In this document: piece after piece, positions 21,735-32,216 of the stretch
Layout of the letters: each line of letters opens with the position of its first letter
How positions within the stretch are numbered: position 1 is the stretch's first letter
Source: Conchocele bisecta
Lineage: Eukaryota > Mollusca > Bivalvia > Lucinida > Thyasiridae
Direction of reading: 5' to 3'
NCBI GenBank assembly: GCA_029237695.1
Contig: CM055274.1
Coordinates: forward strand, 24,169,505-24,233,504
Length of the DNA stretch: 64,000 bases
Program-made: the position numbers and the translations under genes
The notes under the pieces: generated by a model
The model's database searches: none
Told to the model about the DNA's origin: nothing
What the model saw: the letters and a program-made list of their open reading frames with translations, nothing else

Positions 21735-22092
21735 CAGTCGAACCTCTCTACAACGGCCAGCCATGGGGAGACTGAAAACTGGCTGTTGAAAAGAGGTGGC
21801 TGTTGAAGAGAGGTATATCATATAGAAATCAGAGCTACATTTAAGGTGCATATTTTTTCATTTCTTCGCCAAAACTGGCAAGTTGGAAGTGCTTTAGAAT
21901 CGTCTCAATGAGACGATTCTAAAGTACTCCTAACTTGCCAGTTCTGATGAAGAATTAACAAAATCCACCACAAAGTTGATCAAATTACGTACACTAACTG
22001 TGGTCGCAATTCATCACATTGCGTTTTGAAATTTTGGCCGTTGTAGAGAGGTGGCTGTTGTAGAGAGGTGGCCGTTCGTGGAGGTTCGACTG
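21735..22092. mobile_element. Pogo-type MITE flanked by TA, with nested hairpin
   Basis: 358 bp, ends cagtcgaacctctctacaac and ...gtggaggttcgactg, TA on both sides (21733-21734, 22093-22094). CAGT-type ends and a TA target fit the pogo/Tigger branch of Tc1/mariner. Inside, 21862-21952 is a hairpin (actggcaagttgg ... gctttagaatcgtctc / gagacgattctaaag) of the kind forming the core of the MITEs at 32954 and 53929. Confidence 0.8.
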
Positions 22093-22283
22093 TACATTTA
22101 CCAATCTTACTACTCGGACAATATGAGTATAACCGGATTAAAATATCAAGTAACAAGAACGGCAATAATAAAATGTACATGAGGGACAAACTATACAGAT
22201 ATCAGGAAGGATTTATCCCATCGTTAAATTTACCCTTTGCATGCTCCCAGCCAACCACCCAAAGGACCTGCCAAGTACAGCAG

Positions 22284-22605
22284 TAGCCTATTTCACCAAC
22301 ATTGAAAATAGCCTATTTCACCAACATTGCAGTCTACAAGTATACTTTGAGGGAGAAATTTTCAATTTAAAGATAAATTTACTATTTTTTATTACATGTA
22401 TACTGAATTTATTACATTATCACAGCCATTTTGGCTGTGATAATGTAATAAATTCAGTATAATAATTCTGCATATTTTTAATCATCAAATATATGCAGTC
22501 GTTAGTTCTATATGAAATAATGCATTTCGGGAAAAATAAATGATTGCTCCCTCAAAGTTTGCTTTGCTAGATAAGTATACTTTGCAATTCTGATGAAATC
22601 GGCTA
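22284..22605. mobile_element. CAG-flanked MITE
   Basis: TAGCCTATTTCACCAAC...GATGAAATCGGCTA, flanked by CAG at 22281-22283 and 22606-22608. The left end is partly duplicated (atagcctatttcaccaac repeated at about 22309). Central hairpin as in the family: tacattatcacagccatttt and its complement. Confidence 0.85.
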
Positions 22606-22640
22606 CAGTTCTGTCGTCATATAAGTTCTCTGCTACACAT

Positions 22641-22710
22641 ACAGTGGGGTCAGCGTGTACGTACACACACGAACGAACACGACATGTTGGTTACACGCTG
22701 ACCCCTCTGT
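22641..22710. mobile_element. Small foldback MITE
   Basis: acagtggggtcagcgtgta ... ttacacgctgacccctctgt, shorter than the copy at 36247-36345 because one inner arm is deleted. Confidence 0.7.
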
Positions 22711-22774
22711 AGTTGTTCCTGATGTGACTGCGTACATGTACATGTAAACTGTGCAAGATTAGCATACAGCCAGC

Positions 22775-22956
22775 ATTGGCAAACACTGTAGATCCAGATA
22801 AGACGGCTCGTTACGAGCCGGCTCATCTGGATCTGCAGTGGTTGTCATTATTTTTAATGTTTTAAAAAAAACACCTATTTTCTGGTTAATGTAATGGTCC
22901 AAACTTAACATGAAACAGACTATGCTACACATTTTCAGGGGTGAACGTGTTAAACA
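22775..22956. mobile_element. Fragment of the 'ttaaccctttcaacacc' MITE
   Basis: The core hairpin gtagatccagataagacgg ... ccggctcatctggatctg and the right end ggggtgaacgtgttaa match the 253-bp MITE at 46434-46686. The left end is lost. Confidence 0.6.
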
Positions 22957-23029
22957 TATATTGTTACATACATTGTATGTATTTTCTCGATAAAAGTAGG
23001 TAATTGTCACCCGAATGACCCAGAAGCTA

Positions 23030-24060
23030 TTCATCTCGTGTGGTTTGGCGAACAATTGACTAACGTACCAGCAGATATACGAAATGTGCACGTATGTCCA
23101 AAAGTATTGACCTGGGTCAATGTCATGAAGGTGAACGTCACCCGAATGACATTGGATGGATATCTACATATATATTGGATGGATATTCAACATTTGGACG
23201 TACGTCCAACATTATTGACACAAATATAACTAGAAATGTGGCCTGTCGGCACACGAATGACATTGGATGGATATCTATGATTGCCAGAAAGCAGTGGATA
23301 AAGTTTCGTTGAGATCCGACTAACGAATCAGGAGATATTCAACATTTGGACGTACGTCCAACATTATTGACACAAATATAACTAGAAATGTGGCCTGTCG
23401 GCACACGAATGCCCCCGCTGGCAGCCAAAGAAAACGAGGCACGTTTGAAAACACAGAGGGCCAGAGAAGCGTGGATTTGTCACAGATTGAATGGAGACCA
23501 TTAGAGCAATGGCTGTGTGACATGTCAAGCAGATCCATGCAAGGAAACATTTACATGATCGTTAAGGTTTCAAATGCACCAAACCAAAAATGTGACATTG
23601 ACCCTGGGCTTAGCAGAGGCGGGGTGATCGTGTGTTTGTCGCAGGGCGGTAGAGGACCATTAGAGCAATGCGTGTTTGAAATATCAAGCAGATCCGTGTA
23701 AGGAAACAGAAATTAAAATACATTTACGTGAGCGTTAATGTTTCGGGACGGACGGACGAACATACAGGGCGTACGGACGCCGTTAACACTATATGGCCCC
23801 TCACCCTCCGGTGGCGGGGGCATACTAAATTTAAAAGTAACCAAGGTGAAGGTCAACGTCATCTGAATGACACTGAATGGATTGCTATCAATGTGAGTAA
23901 GCTATTAACACAGGTTGGCAATGATCCGACAAACAGATCAAGAGATATGCGATATGTGGGCGTACATACAACATATACGTCCACAATTATTGATGATGCT
24001 GTCGGAATTGTAACTGCTATGTCTCACGTTCCACTATCGTGGGCGAGACAATCAAAGGAG
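23030..24060. repeat. Degenerate Helitron-like repeat block
   Basis: Contains an exact direct repeat of about 75 bp (attcaacatttggacgtacg ... gcctgtcggcacacgaatg) at about 23185 and 23338, each copy carrying aactagaaatgtggcctgtc. It also holds two units of the ggcggtagaggaccattaga repeat that forms the array at 42320-43610. The ORFs of 72-111 aa are within the repeats. Confidence 0.65.
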
Positions 24061-24770
24061 TGAACGTCCGGAAATTCTTCGCAATATGTGTTTGTGGATG
24101 ACACATAGACTAATAATGTATCTAGAGTGGAAAGCGTTTAGCGAAATATAAGAGTGGGAATTCCACAGCAGCAACAAACAGTTAAAAATAGATGTTGAAA
24201 ACCCAAAATGATAGAGTTATATTTTGAGACCTATTCTGAACCGAAATCGAAGATTGTATTCCTGCACCTGACCATGAAGTTATGAATCGTGAATAATACA
24301 AGTATGGCGGTTAATGGTCGAATCCTGAGACGGAAACATGAGCAATAACATAAATTTAGCACAAAAAAGCAAACAAAACATTTATCACACTAAAAAGACG
24401 ATCAAGCTAAGTTGTTAAGAAATATTTGTTATGGCGTAAGACCCGTGTTTTTAAAAAGTTCAACCCGCAAAATATGTGCTGCGACCAGGAAAGACACCAC
24501 TTTATGTGGTCCAGTGAAAAATTGGTTGTAAAGGATCTCACAACGAAATCAGTGAACATATTTATTCAATTTTCTGTAACAATATCTCCACTGTTGCTGT
24601 AAAACAATTACACATTTTTGTCGAATCTTAAATATCACCAGTTACACAATAAGTTATCACAAACATAAATTAACAAAACCACTGGACTCAATGGAATGAT
24701 ATAGTCAATGATAACTGGCAATACAACGAGAATGAAATGGTATTTAACAGCGTATCAGAGACCCTGTTTA
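24061..24770. other. Unassigned AT-rich sequence
   Basis: No element ends or exons recognised over about 700 bases. Confidence 0.35.
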
Positions 24771-24771
24771 T

Positions 24772-24890
24772 AAAACTTTCTGAGCCTGTTCTTTTAATTT
24801 GTACTCAATATCAGGTAGTTTGATTGGCCGAGGCTGAGCACAGCCTCGGCCAATAAAACAACCTGAATTTGAGCATGCTCAGAAGGTTTT
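24772..24890. mobile_element. Foldback with perfect 14-bp core
   Basis: attggccgaggctg and cagcctcggccaat with a 4-base loop, outer ends aaactttctgagcc and gctcagaaggtttt. A related half lies near 31930. Confidence 0.65.
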
Positions 24891-24929
24891 ATATGCACTG
24901 ACCAGGGTTACCAGAGCTACCAGTGTATT

Positions 24930-25195
24930 GATTGATTTGTTGGTGTTTAACACCCTATCAACAGCTAAGGTCATTTAAGGCCGGGCCTGTCTCGCATGTC
25001 ACCGGCTACATTGGGGGAAAACTCCCAAAATCAGAACGGAATATCTACATTGAAAAAAAAGATATATTCAGCCCTGAAATTAGAATAACCTGACCTGGTG
25101 CAAAGTCAGGTTATTCTAATTTCACGGCTGTATATTTATCTCGATGAAAATATCGATGAAAATATCGAAACTGCATTTAAGCTGCTGCATTGTGG
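24930..25195. mobile_element. SINE copy arranged as an inverted pair
   Basis: The 3' half of the SINE (24930-25103, minus orientation) is followed at once by a short inverted piece of the same region (gtcaggttattctaatttca, plus orientation). Probable 5' inversion or a head-to-head partial copy. Confidence 0.6.
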
Positions 25196-25262
25196 GGGGA
25201 GGGGGGGGGGGGGGGGGGGGGGATTGTGGGGAGGGGGGAGGGAGGGGGGAGGGGGAGGGTAG
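25196..25262. repeat. Poly-G / GGGA tract
   Basis: About 65 bases, almost all G with A and T interruptions; replaces the 'gcattggggggaaaa' of the SINE. Strong quadruplex potential. Length is likely to be unreliable in an assembly. Confidence 0.7.
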
Positions 25263-25419
25263 GGGGATGACCCGAAAAAGCAACTGAGAATGGTACAAAC
25301 AACTGGGTAACCTAGACAAATAGTTGGTATATCACAATGCTTAAACAATGGCATAAACTTGTTATCGTTTATACTTTCAATATTGACAATTCTCCTATGC
25401 TGCAGATATTTATTTAACA

Positions 25420-26062
25420 GTGTGTAATGGCCTGTCAACAGCTAAGGCAATTTTAGGTTGAGTTGACAGGGCCGAATCCCATATTTCACCAGTTGTGATG
25501 GGGAAAAAATCCAAAAATCAGAACGGAATATTTCAGAAAAAAAATTAAATTCAGCTCTGAAATTAGAAGAACCCGACATGGTGCCAGGTCCTCACCACAC
25601 AAGAGTAACGTAGACCTCCCTAAAAAATGGGATTAGTACTAATTTTACTACTTTTATAACAGGTATAATCAGTAGCCTATTTCACCAACATTGCAAAGTA
25701 TACTTATCTAGCAAAGTATACTTTGAGGGAGACATTTTCAATTTAAGGATAAATTTATTAATTGTTATTATTATACTGAATTTAGTACATTATCACAGCC
25801 ATTTTGGCTGTGATAATGTAATAAATTCAGTATAATAATTCTGCATACTTTTAATCATCAAATATGTGCTGTGGTTAGTTATACCGGTATATGAAATAAT
25901 GCATTTTGGGAAAAATAAATAAATTTTGATGAAATCGGCTACAGATTCAACTCTCAAGTAACAAGAAAGCCAAAAATAAAATGTACACGAGGGCCAAACC
26001 AGGGATATCGAGATTCTGGTAAAGATAAATCCCATTGTTAAATGTACCCTTCACATACCACC
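25420..26062 (-). mobile_element. SINE copy interrupted by a CAG-flanked MITE
   Basis: The SINE halves are 25420-25672 and 25942-26062. The uninterrupted family reads 'ataaccagattcaac' where this copy reads 'ataatcag-[MITE]-cagattcaac'. The empty site is thus known from other copies, and the inserted MITE duplicated CAG. Confidence 0.75.
25673..25941. mobile_element. CAG-flanked MITE inserted in a SINE
   Basis: TAGCCTATTTCACCAACATT ... GAAATCGGCTA, with CAG at 25670-25672 and 25942-25944. Part of the right half is deleted (about 269 bp compared with 302-322 in other copies). Confidence 0.85.
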
Positions 26063-26119
26063 CAACTGGAGAAATGGGGCGTAAGTAGCTCACTCCTGTA
26101 GCTGATAACAATCTTTATC

Positions 26120-26410
26120 ACAGTGCGTATGTGCCGTGAAACATGGTGCCATGAAACATTTTTGATATCGTGTCAATACGACCTAATCACTGCGTATGAA
26201 TATGTGCGGTGGCTGGGATTATTTTTTGGCATTTTAAAGCCATTAGTAGCTGTTGACGGGATAAATAGAATAGTAGGTTAGTGCTGTGAATGGGAAAAAT
26301 ATCTGGCGCGGCTCGGAAATGGGATGTGCTCGGCAGAGCCTCGCCCATCCCATTTCCTAACCCTTGCCAGATATTTTTTCCCATTCATGGCACTAGCCTA
26401 CTATTCTCTA
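26120..26410. mobile_element. Foldback MITE, 'gccgtgaatggg' family (copy 1)
   Basis: The inverted part is 26266-26407: tagaatagtaggttagtgc ... gcactagcctactattcta, inner tgggaaaaatatctgg and complement, GC-rich loop tgctcggcagagcctcgcc. A left-hand extension (gtgccgtgaaacatggtgcc) is shared with the second copy at 48665-48919. Confidence 0.75.
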
Positions 26411-26562
26411 TATATTCCTCGTTAGAAGCATGACGAAAAGGCGGTTTATTTGTGGAATGGTGAACAATGTAGATCATGATCACACTGTGCAGATGCACAG
26501 GTTGATCAGGATATACACTAGTCACAAAATCCATAAGTCCCAGTTCTCCAGTCAGAGCTACA
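26404..26562. mobile_element. 'gtggctgtgactggag' MITE (inverted, partial)
   Basis: agaagcatgacgaaaaggcg, gtagatcatgatcacactgt and cccagttctccagtcagagc mark the core and one terminus. Confidence 0.55.
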
Positions 26563-26934
26563 TATCTCGCTTTCTCGATATAAATAATCCTTCTGTGAAA
26601 TATAAAATGTACATGATTGAATGTCACACTTAACAATAACATATAACAATATAACATATAACCCATGCGAGTCATTAATACAGGTATATGCACATACATG
26701 GAATAGCCTGAAGTATACATATAAATTACATAATTTATATTAATGCACAAAATATATAAAATAACCCATCACACGTATGTTAACTGTCACAAATAGGTAA
26801 CACATTTCTGTGGTTATTAAGTGTGTTTTAAAACATAATTGTCAAATGTTGCCAAATTGTCACGGGAAGATAACAAACACTATTCAGAAGTGAAAAACGC
26901 AAATGGATTATTGTACAGAATACTACTGTCTGTT
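26563..26934. other. Unassigned AT-rich sequence
   Basis: Nothing recognised. Confidence 0.3.
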
Positions 26935-27370
26935 CCATGTTTTGCTGCCGACAAACTTTTGGCTATTAAACACATTAATTCTAAAAAATATTTAAAAGTA
27001 AGTACTTTTTCATCAATAAGAAAAGTCACCATCCCCAAAAAAAATTATTTGATGAAATTCCATTAAATATTGATCTTATTGCGAAAAAACGATTTTCCTA
27101 CGGGAATTTAACATGGGGGCTAAAAATAGATTTTTTTAAAATATTTTTTGTATTTGTTGACCGATTTTCAAAATATAACTTGTTTTCTTAGATACATCAT
27201 TTTCAAGCTATATCGCCAGGTTTCGGAGTCAATTTCCAAATTTTTTGAAATTGACTCCCCATGTTAAATTCCCATAGGAAAATCGTTTTTTCGCAATAAA
27301 ATCAATATTTGATGCAATGATGTGTTTAATAGCCAAAAGTTCGTCGGCAGCAAAACTTGGAACAGACACT
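26935..27370. mobile_element. MITE with about 50-bp terminal inverted repeats
   Basis: Left end actgtctgttccatgttttg ... ggctattaaacaca and right end tgtgtttaatagcc ... aaaacttggaacagacact are inverse over about 50 bases. Inner inverted 'catgggggctaaaaata / gactccccatgttaaattcc' segments. Relatives at 15340-15787 and 29168-29735. Confidence 0.75.
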
Positions 27371-27554
27371 AGTATGTTAGCCAGATCGTTTGACATGCCA
27401 AGTCCATCAGTTATGTCGTCATATATGTTCTCTGCTACACATAGTTGATCCTAATGTGACTGCCTACATGTGAACTGTGCAAGATGACCATACCTTGGCA
27501 AACACTGTAAATCCAGATAAGCCGGCTCAACTGGATCTGCAGTGGTTGTGTTTG
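27371..27554. mobile_element. MITE fragment with gtaaatccagataagccgg core
   Basis: Matches the core of 22775-22956 (tatgttctctgctacacata, aaacactgtaaatccagata, ctggatctgcagtgg). The SINE at 27555 is inserted at its right side. Confidence 0.5.
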
Positions 27555-27978
27555 TTTGGGTCTATCAACAGCTAAGGTCATTTAAGGCCGGGTCAATGTG
27601 TTTAGTACTAAATCCCATATATTACCTATACAAGTACATGTACATTTTCAAGTACATGTACAAATGGGGGGAAAATCCCAAAATCAGAACTGAATATTTA
27701 CAATAACAAAACTATATATTCAGCCCTGAAATGAGAATAATCTTGACCTGATACCAGCTCCTCGCCACACCAGAATCAATTGGCCCCTCCCAAAAGCAGT
27801 AGGATCAGTAATAATCTTACTACTTTTATAATGGGCAATAACCCAATTCAACTCCCAGGTAACAAAAGAGCCAAATATAAAAACGTACCGGAGCGCCAAA
27901 CTAGGCAAATAGTGATTCCTATAAGGAGGAACCCGTACCGTTAATTTACTCCGTCTCATTCGCCCGACCACCACCCAC
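27555..27978 (-). mobile_element. SINE-like retroposon
   Basis: Full-length member with ggtctatcaacagctaaggt, aatgagaataatcttgacct and cccgaccaccacccac landmarks. Flanked by ctgcagtg at about 27537-27544 and after the element, a possible 8-bp remnant of the target duplication. Its poly-purine segment is replaced by two copies of tacatgtacatttt. Confidence 0.7.
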
Positions 27979-28056
27979 TGCAGTGCTGAACACCAGTACT
28001 ATAGTTCTTTAATTGACACGCTATGATGGTAACTGTCTCCAGGAAATTTATTTTAG

Positions 28057-28202
28057 ATCTATCATCACACGGACAAGGATTTGAATGCAAACACTTTCCA
28101 TCAAAGGGAGACCACTTGACACTGGATTGTGAACATTTTCTGTCAAGTGGTCTCCCTTTGATGGAAAGTGTTTGCATTATTATCCTTGTCCGTGTGATGG
28201 AT
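28057..28202. mobile_element. Long hairpin, about 65-bp arms
   Basis: cacggacaaggatttgaatg ... catcaaagggagaccacttg pairs with caagtggtctccctttgatg ... ccttgtccgtgtgatg. The loop is cactggattgtgaacattttct. The plus and minus ORFs are mirror images. Confidence 0.8.
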
Positions 28203-28225
28203 TCCAGCCATCATGAACTTTTCAA

Positions 28226-28800
28226 TTGTTTGTTTTTGTTTATTGGTGTTTAACAGTTTATCAACAGCTAAGGTCATGTAAGGCCGGGCAAACGGGTTCG
28301 ATTTCGAACGGGCCGTTTTCACCTGCTGCATTTGGGGGAAAATCAGAACTGAATATTTACATCGAGAACAAATATATTCAGCCCTGAAATTAGAATAACC
28401 TGACCTGGTGCCATATCCATACCACACCAAGTCACTTGGTCCCTTCCCCTAGTATAGGATTACGAATAATCGTAATACTCACATAAGGGGTACAACCAGA
28501 TTCAACTGTCACATACAAAACGCCATAGACGAATATGAGGGCCAATCCAGGTCTCCAGTCGGGATCCCGGTAAGGATGAACCCTGATCGTTAAATTACAC
28601 ATCGCATGCTACCACCCACTTTTCAAACGGACATACAAAACATATGTTTGTTGGGGTTTAACGGTCTATCAACAGCTAAGGTCATTTATGGCCGGGTCAT
28701 TGGGTTTAGTACTAAATGCCATACATGTACAAAATGGGCGGAAAATCCCAAAATCAGAACTGACTACAATGTATTTATAATAAAAAAAAATATATTCAGC
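28226..28800 (-). mobile_element. Two SINE copies in tandem, the second truncated
   Basis: 28226-28617 is complete (tail tttgtttattggtg; end gctaccacccac) with acttttcaa on both sides. 28643-28800 is a second copy that stops at atattcagcc, where the MITE-like sequence at 28797 begins. Confidence 0.7.
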
Positions 28801-28846
28801 CTGATAAAGCTGATATCAAAAGACAGTAGCCTGGTATTCTATTTAT

Positions 28847-29092
28847 CAAGTAACGTTTTATGCTTGAAAATGACCACAGAAGACGTCGTTATCTATGGAC
28901 AGAACAAGGACTTGTTTCAGTGACGTCATTACACTGACTTCATTCGGTAACGTCACATGACGTCATCCGACCAATGGAATGTCAGTTTTCACTTCGTTGT
29001 AGCCCGAATGTTTGTATCAGGTCAATGCCTGATACAGCAATGTGTTATCAGTCAGTACGTATTCGGTCAATACAGGGCAGGTTACCTAATAA
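28847..29092. mobile_element. MITE with TGACGTCA cluster (copy 2)
   Basis: tttatcaagtaacgtttta ... caggttacctaataaa. The interior matches 12158-12396 including agacgtcgttatc, cagtgacgtcatt and catgacgtcatcc. Preceded by half of the hairpin found next to copy 1. Confidence 0.7.
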
Positions 29093-29167
29093 ACCTCTGT
29101 ATGACACATGTGTTTACATACTGGTAAAATATGTGGACAATTGATATGTACAATATTATAAATCTCT

Positions 29168-29735
29168 ACTGTCTGTTTCATGAAAGCTGCCCAAATTTTA
29201 TGGCTATATAGACAATTGAAAAATAATATTATTTTCGATAATATTAAATTAAAGGAAAATTTAAGAATGAGCCTTCTTTTTATTTCGTGAAATTTGGTCA
29301 AATATTTATTTTATTGCGAAAAAACAATTTCCCCATGTTAAATCCCCATAGACATGTTCAAGGAGTGAAGATGTCTATGGGGATTTAACATGAGGAAATT
29401 TTTTTGAATTTCAGAAATACTGGACCAATTTTTAAAATTTAACTTTTGTTTTCTTAGTTAGATCATATCCAAGCTATCTAGTCAGGTTTCAAAGTCAATT
29501 CCCAAATTTTTTCGTTTTTTGACTCCTCCCACACTGCCTTACCACTTTTTCCCCCATGTTAAATTCCCATAGACAAATTAATTTTTCGTAATAAAATCAA
29601 TATTTGACCGAATTTCACAAAATAAAAAGAAGGCTCATTCTTAAATTTTCCTTTAATTTAATATTATCGAAAAAAATATTGTTTTTGCATTGTTTATATA
29701 GCCGTAAAATTTGGGCAGGTTTCGTGAAACAGACT
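29168..29735. mobile_element. MITE with long inverted repeats and an internal hairpin
   Basis: Left ctgtctgtttcatgaaagct ... and right ...ttcgtgaaacagac; inner aaattaaaggaaaatttaag and complement; hairpin 29333-29393 (catgttaaatccccatagac / gtctatggggatttaacatg). Diverged relative of 26935-27370. Confidence 0.7.
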
Positions 29736-29884
29736 ATAATTTTGTGAACAATATATAAAATTGATAAAATATTAAACTGTAACGATAATATTTATATACC
29801 CGACAAACTTGTAACCTTGCTTATTGAGTGAATTTATGATTGAGCTTAACATCACATCCATAGCATGTTTATACACGATAGAAA

Positions 29885-30055
29885 AGTGAAAGTGAATGGG
29901 TTTAACGTCCCAGAAACAGCTAAGGTCATTTAGGGACAGGACCTCGGTTTCAAGTCGCATCCGAAAGACCAGTGGAATGGAAATACTATGAAAGTACTGT
30001 TGATGCCATGCCCTAGACAAAGTTTGAACCCACAACATCCGGATTGGAATCCGAG
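29885..30055. mobile_element. SINE-related fragment
   Basis: gtgaaagtgaatgggtttaacgtcccagaaacagctaaggtc resembles the 3' tail region of the 464-bp SINE subfamily (gtgagtgagtgaatagggtttaacgtcc). A similar tail-like segment is at 35765-35850. Confidence 0.45.
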
Positions 30056-30225
30056 GGCCGTTTCACTAAACTTTGTACGGCTAAAATGTTCGTAAGTGGA
30101 AATTTAGAATCGTCTGGAAATTTGAATTGATGGATATACATTTATTGAGCATAGGCTGCCTATGTTCAATAAATATAATTCCAATAATTGCTTTACAATA
30201 AAACATTGATAATGTGAAATTTACA
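30056..30225. mobile_element. 'gtttcactaaactttgtac' MITE (partial)
   Basis: ggccgtttcactaaactttg end, then taaaatgttcgtaagtg and a hairpin gagcataggctgcctatg. The right end is missing. Better copies: 34128-34372, 37740-37968, 56918-57076. Confidence 0.65.
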
Positions 30226-30248
30226 GACTATCTACTATTTACGGGATA

Positions 30249-30600
30249 ATAATTCCAGCACAAAAATATTTACACAATTCCCTAACATTTGATTGGTCCG
30301 TAGCAAGTCTCTGTCCAGAATTTATATCCCAGTAAACTCCATGCCGAACTACTTTCCGTAACTGTCAGGCGCAGTTAAAATAATTCTTAGAAAACGGAAA
30401 ATAAACACATTTTCTTGATGAATTTATTTCAAATGCTGGAATTATAAGGAATGAATGGCCTTTTTGTGGAATTTATCGGGGATATAAACTTGGAAAAGTC
30501 GCGGGAATACTGGACGAGGCCTTCCGGCCTTCGTCCAGTATTCCCGCGACTTTTCCAAGTTTATACCCCGATAAATTCCACAAAAAGGCCATTCATTCCT
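30249..30600. mobile_element. Composite foldback (copy 4, inverted)
   Basis: MITE module 30249-30445 with exact 12-bp ends (ataattccagca / tgctggaattat), then hairpin 30447-30600. The centre cgaggccttccggccttcg is almost self-complementary. Confidence 0.8.
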
Positions 30601-30750
30601 ATAATAACTTACATACGCCTCGATTGTTTGATTCAGTATCACATGACACTTACTGTCTGTTCCACGTTTTGCTTGTTTCTATCCAATAAGTAAATGTTCT
30701 ATCCTAGATCAACATTGTACACTTTCAAAGTACATAGTAATGACTGATAG

Positions 30751-31151
30751 CAGGGCTCCAGATAAGGAATTAGTAATTGAGTATTGTCATTCCATCATTT
30801 CTGAAGTAATTGGGTATTTCAAAATTTTAATAGGGTAAAATAAAATCACACTGCTCTTTACACATCAACAGACAGCAATTATTGAATAGTTTGCTTCGAA
30901 ATGAAAACAAGTCTTGGCCTTTCATTAGAATTATATCCTTGGAGACAATTCTAATGAAATGCCAAGATGTGTTTTCTTAGAAAATAAGAAAAATATGCTA
31001 TATTTGTGGTCTGTTTATTGTTTTCTGCAGCATGATAAAGGTACCATAAAATTTGTATTGCTTTTTGATACTCGCTACTTCCGATTTCAATTGGGTTTTT
31101 GGCAATTTTAATTGGGTATTTAAGCAATTACACAGCTTATCTGGAGCACTA
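30751..31151. mobile_element. hAT-type MITE with perfect 8-bp target duplication
   Basis: 401 bp. CAGGGCTCCAGATAAG at the left, ttatctggagcacta at the right, flanked by ACTGATAG at 30743-30750 and 31152-31159. An 8-bp duplication and CAG-type ends are diagnostic of hAT. The core hairpin near 30940 has one decayed arm (attatatcc opposite ggagacaat). Confidence 0.9.
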
Positions 31152-31353
31152 ACTGATAGTATATATGTGTGCATTGAGACAACGGCCTCATGAGCAAACA
31201 GACATGATGTTGACTATTATTCAATATCTAGACAATGCAAGATTGTGCATTGATGTACTACTGATGTAGTAAGTGCACAAACACCACAATCATGACAATT
31301 ATGTAGAACAGAAATAAGTAACACTGATGGGTATACCCCTCCAAAACTTTAAC

Positions 31354-31577
31354 ATTTGTTTGTTTGTTGCTTATTAGTGTTTAATAGCCTATCAACAGCT
31401 AAGGTCATGTAAGGCGGGGCAAACGGATACAATCCCGTTTTAACCTGTGAACTAATATATTCAGCCCTGAAATTAGAATAACCTGACCTGGTGCCAGGTC
31501 CATACCACACCAAAGTCACTTGGCCCCTTCCCCTATAAAATAGGATTACAATCATAATACTCACTTTAACGTAAACA
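31354..31577 (-). mobile_element. 5'-truncated SINE with 11-bp target duplication
   Basis: aaaactttaac at 31343-31353 and 31578-31588. The tail (tttgtttgtttgttgctt) is next to the first. The element is only about 224 bp, with its 5' part missing, which is normal for incomplete reverse transcription. Confidence 0.75.
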
Positions 31578-31588
31578 AAAACTTTAAC

Positions 31589-32216
31589 GCAGAGTCATTT
31601 GATCGCCTTGAGCACAGGGACCATATGGACGAGACATAGAATGGATATTTCAAGTCAATCTGACTTACGGTAGGAGAGATAGAAGGGAGCCGAAAATGTT
31701 AACGCAAATGTCGGACAGACGACACACAGACAAACAGGGTGGCAGCTATATGTAACCTGAACTTTTATTTACGGGATATTAAATGGTGTAGGCACCAATA
31801 CATGTACCTTTGTAGGTACATGTAGCATTCACTGGTTTTGTTGTGTGTTTGTTAGGCATATCTTTGCTCCATGCTGATACAAGTTCCAGAGAAAATTCCC
31901 CAAATTCATACTGTAAATCAAGAACAACTCAGCCTCGACCAATCAAACTTCCTGAATTTTCATCATGATAACAGAGCACATGTTCAACAATATTCATAAT
32001 GATATGTTCAGAAAGGCTTAATGACTTGCTTCTATATATGCATACCACCAATGCTCGTTTGAGAATGTTCCATTATAAGGTTTGACAATGTCCAGCTGTG
32101 GTAAACATTTGCCGTGGCACGAGGGAACCATTTGAACCCACGGCCTACGGCACTATCACAGTATATTTCATTTCTGTTTCATTGCGGTTCCGTGTGCTGC
32201 ATGTTTTACAACTTTA
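31589..32216. other. Region 3' of the NIPA-like gene
   Basis: AATAAA overlaps the stop codon of the last NIPA exon on the minus strand (about 32213-32218); no convincing downstream poly(A) signal could be chosen. catgtacctttgtaggtacatg near 31800 is a small palindrome. Otherwise unassigned; some of it is probably 3' UTR. Confidence 0.35.

Noticed and set aside
23390..24063. ORFs of 103 and 111 aa
   Set aside because: They coincide with degenerate units of the ggcggtagaggaccattag repeat also found at 42-43 kb.
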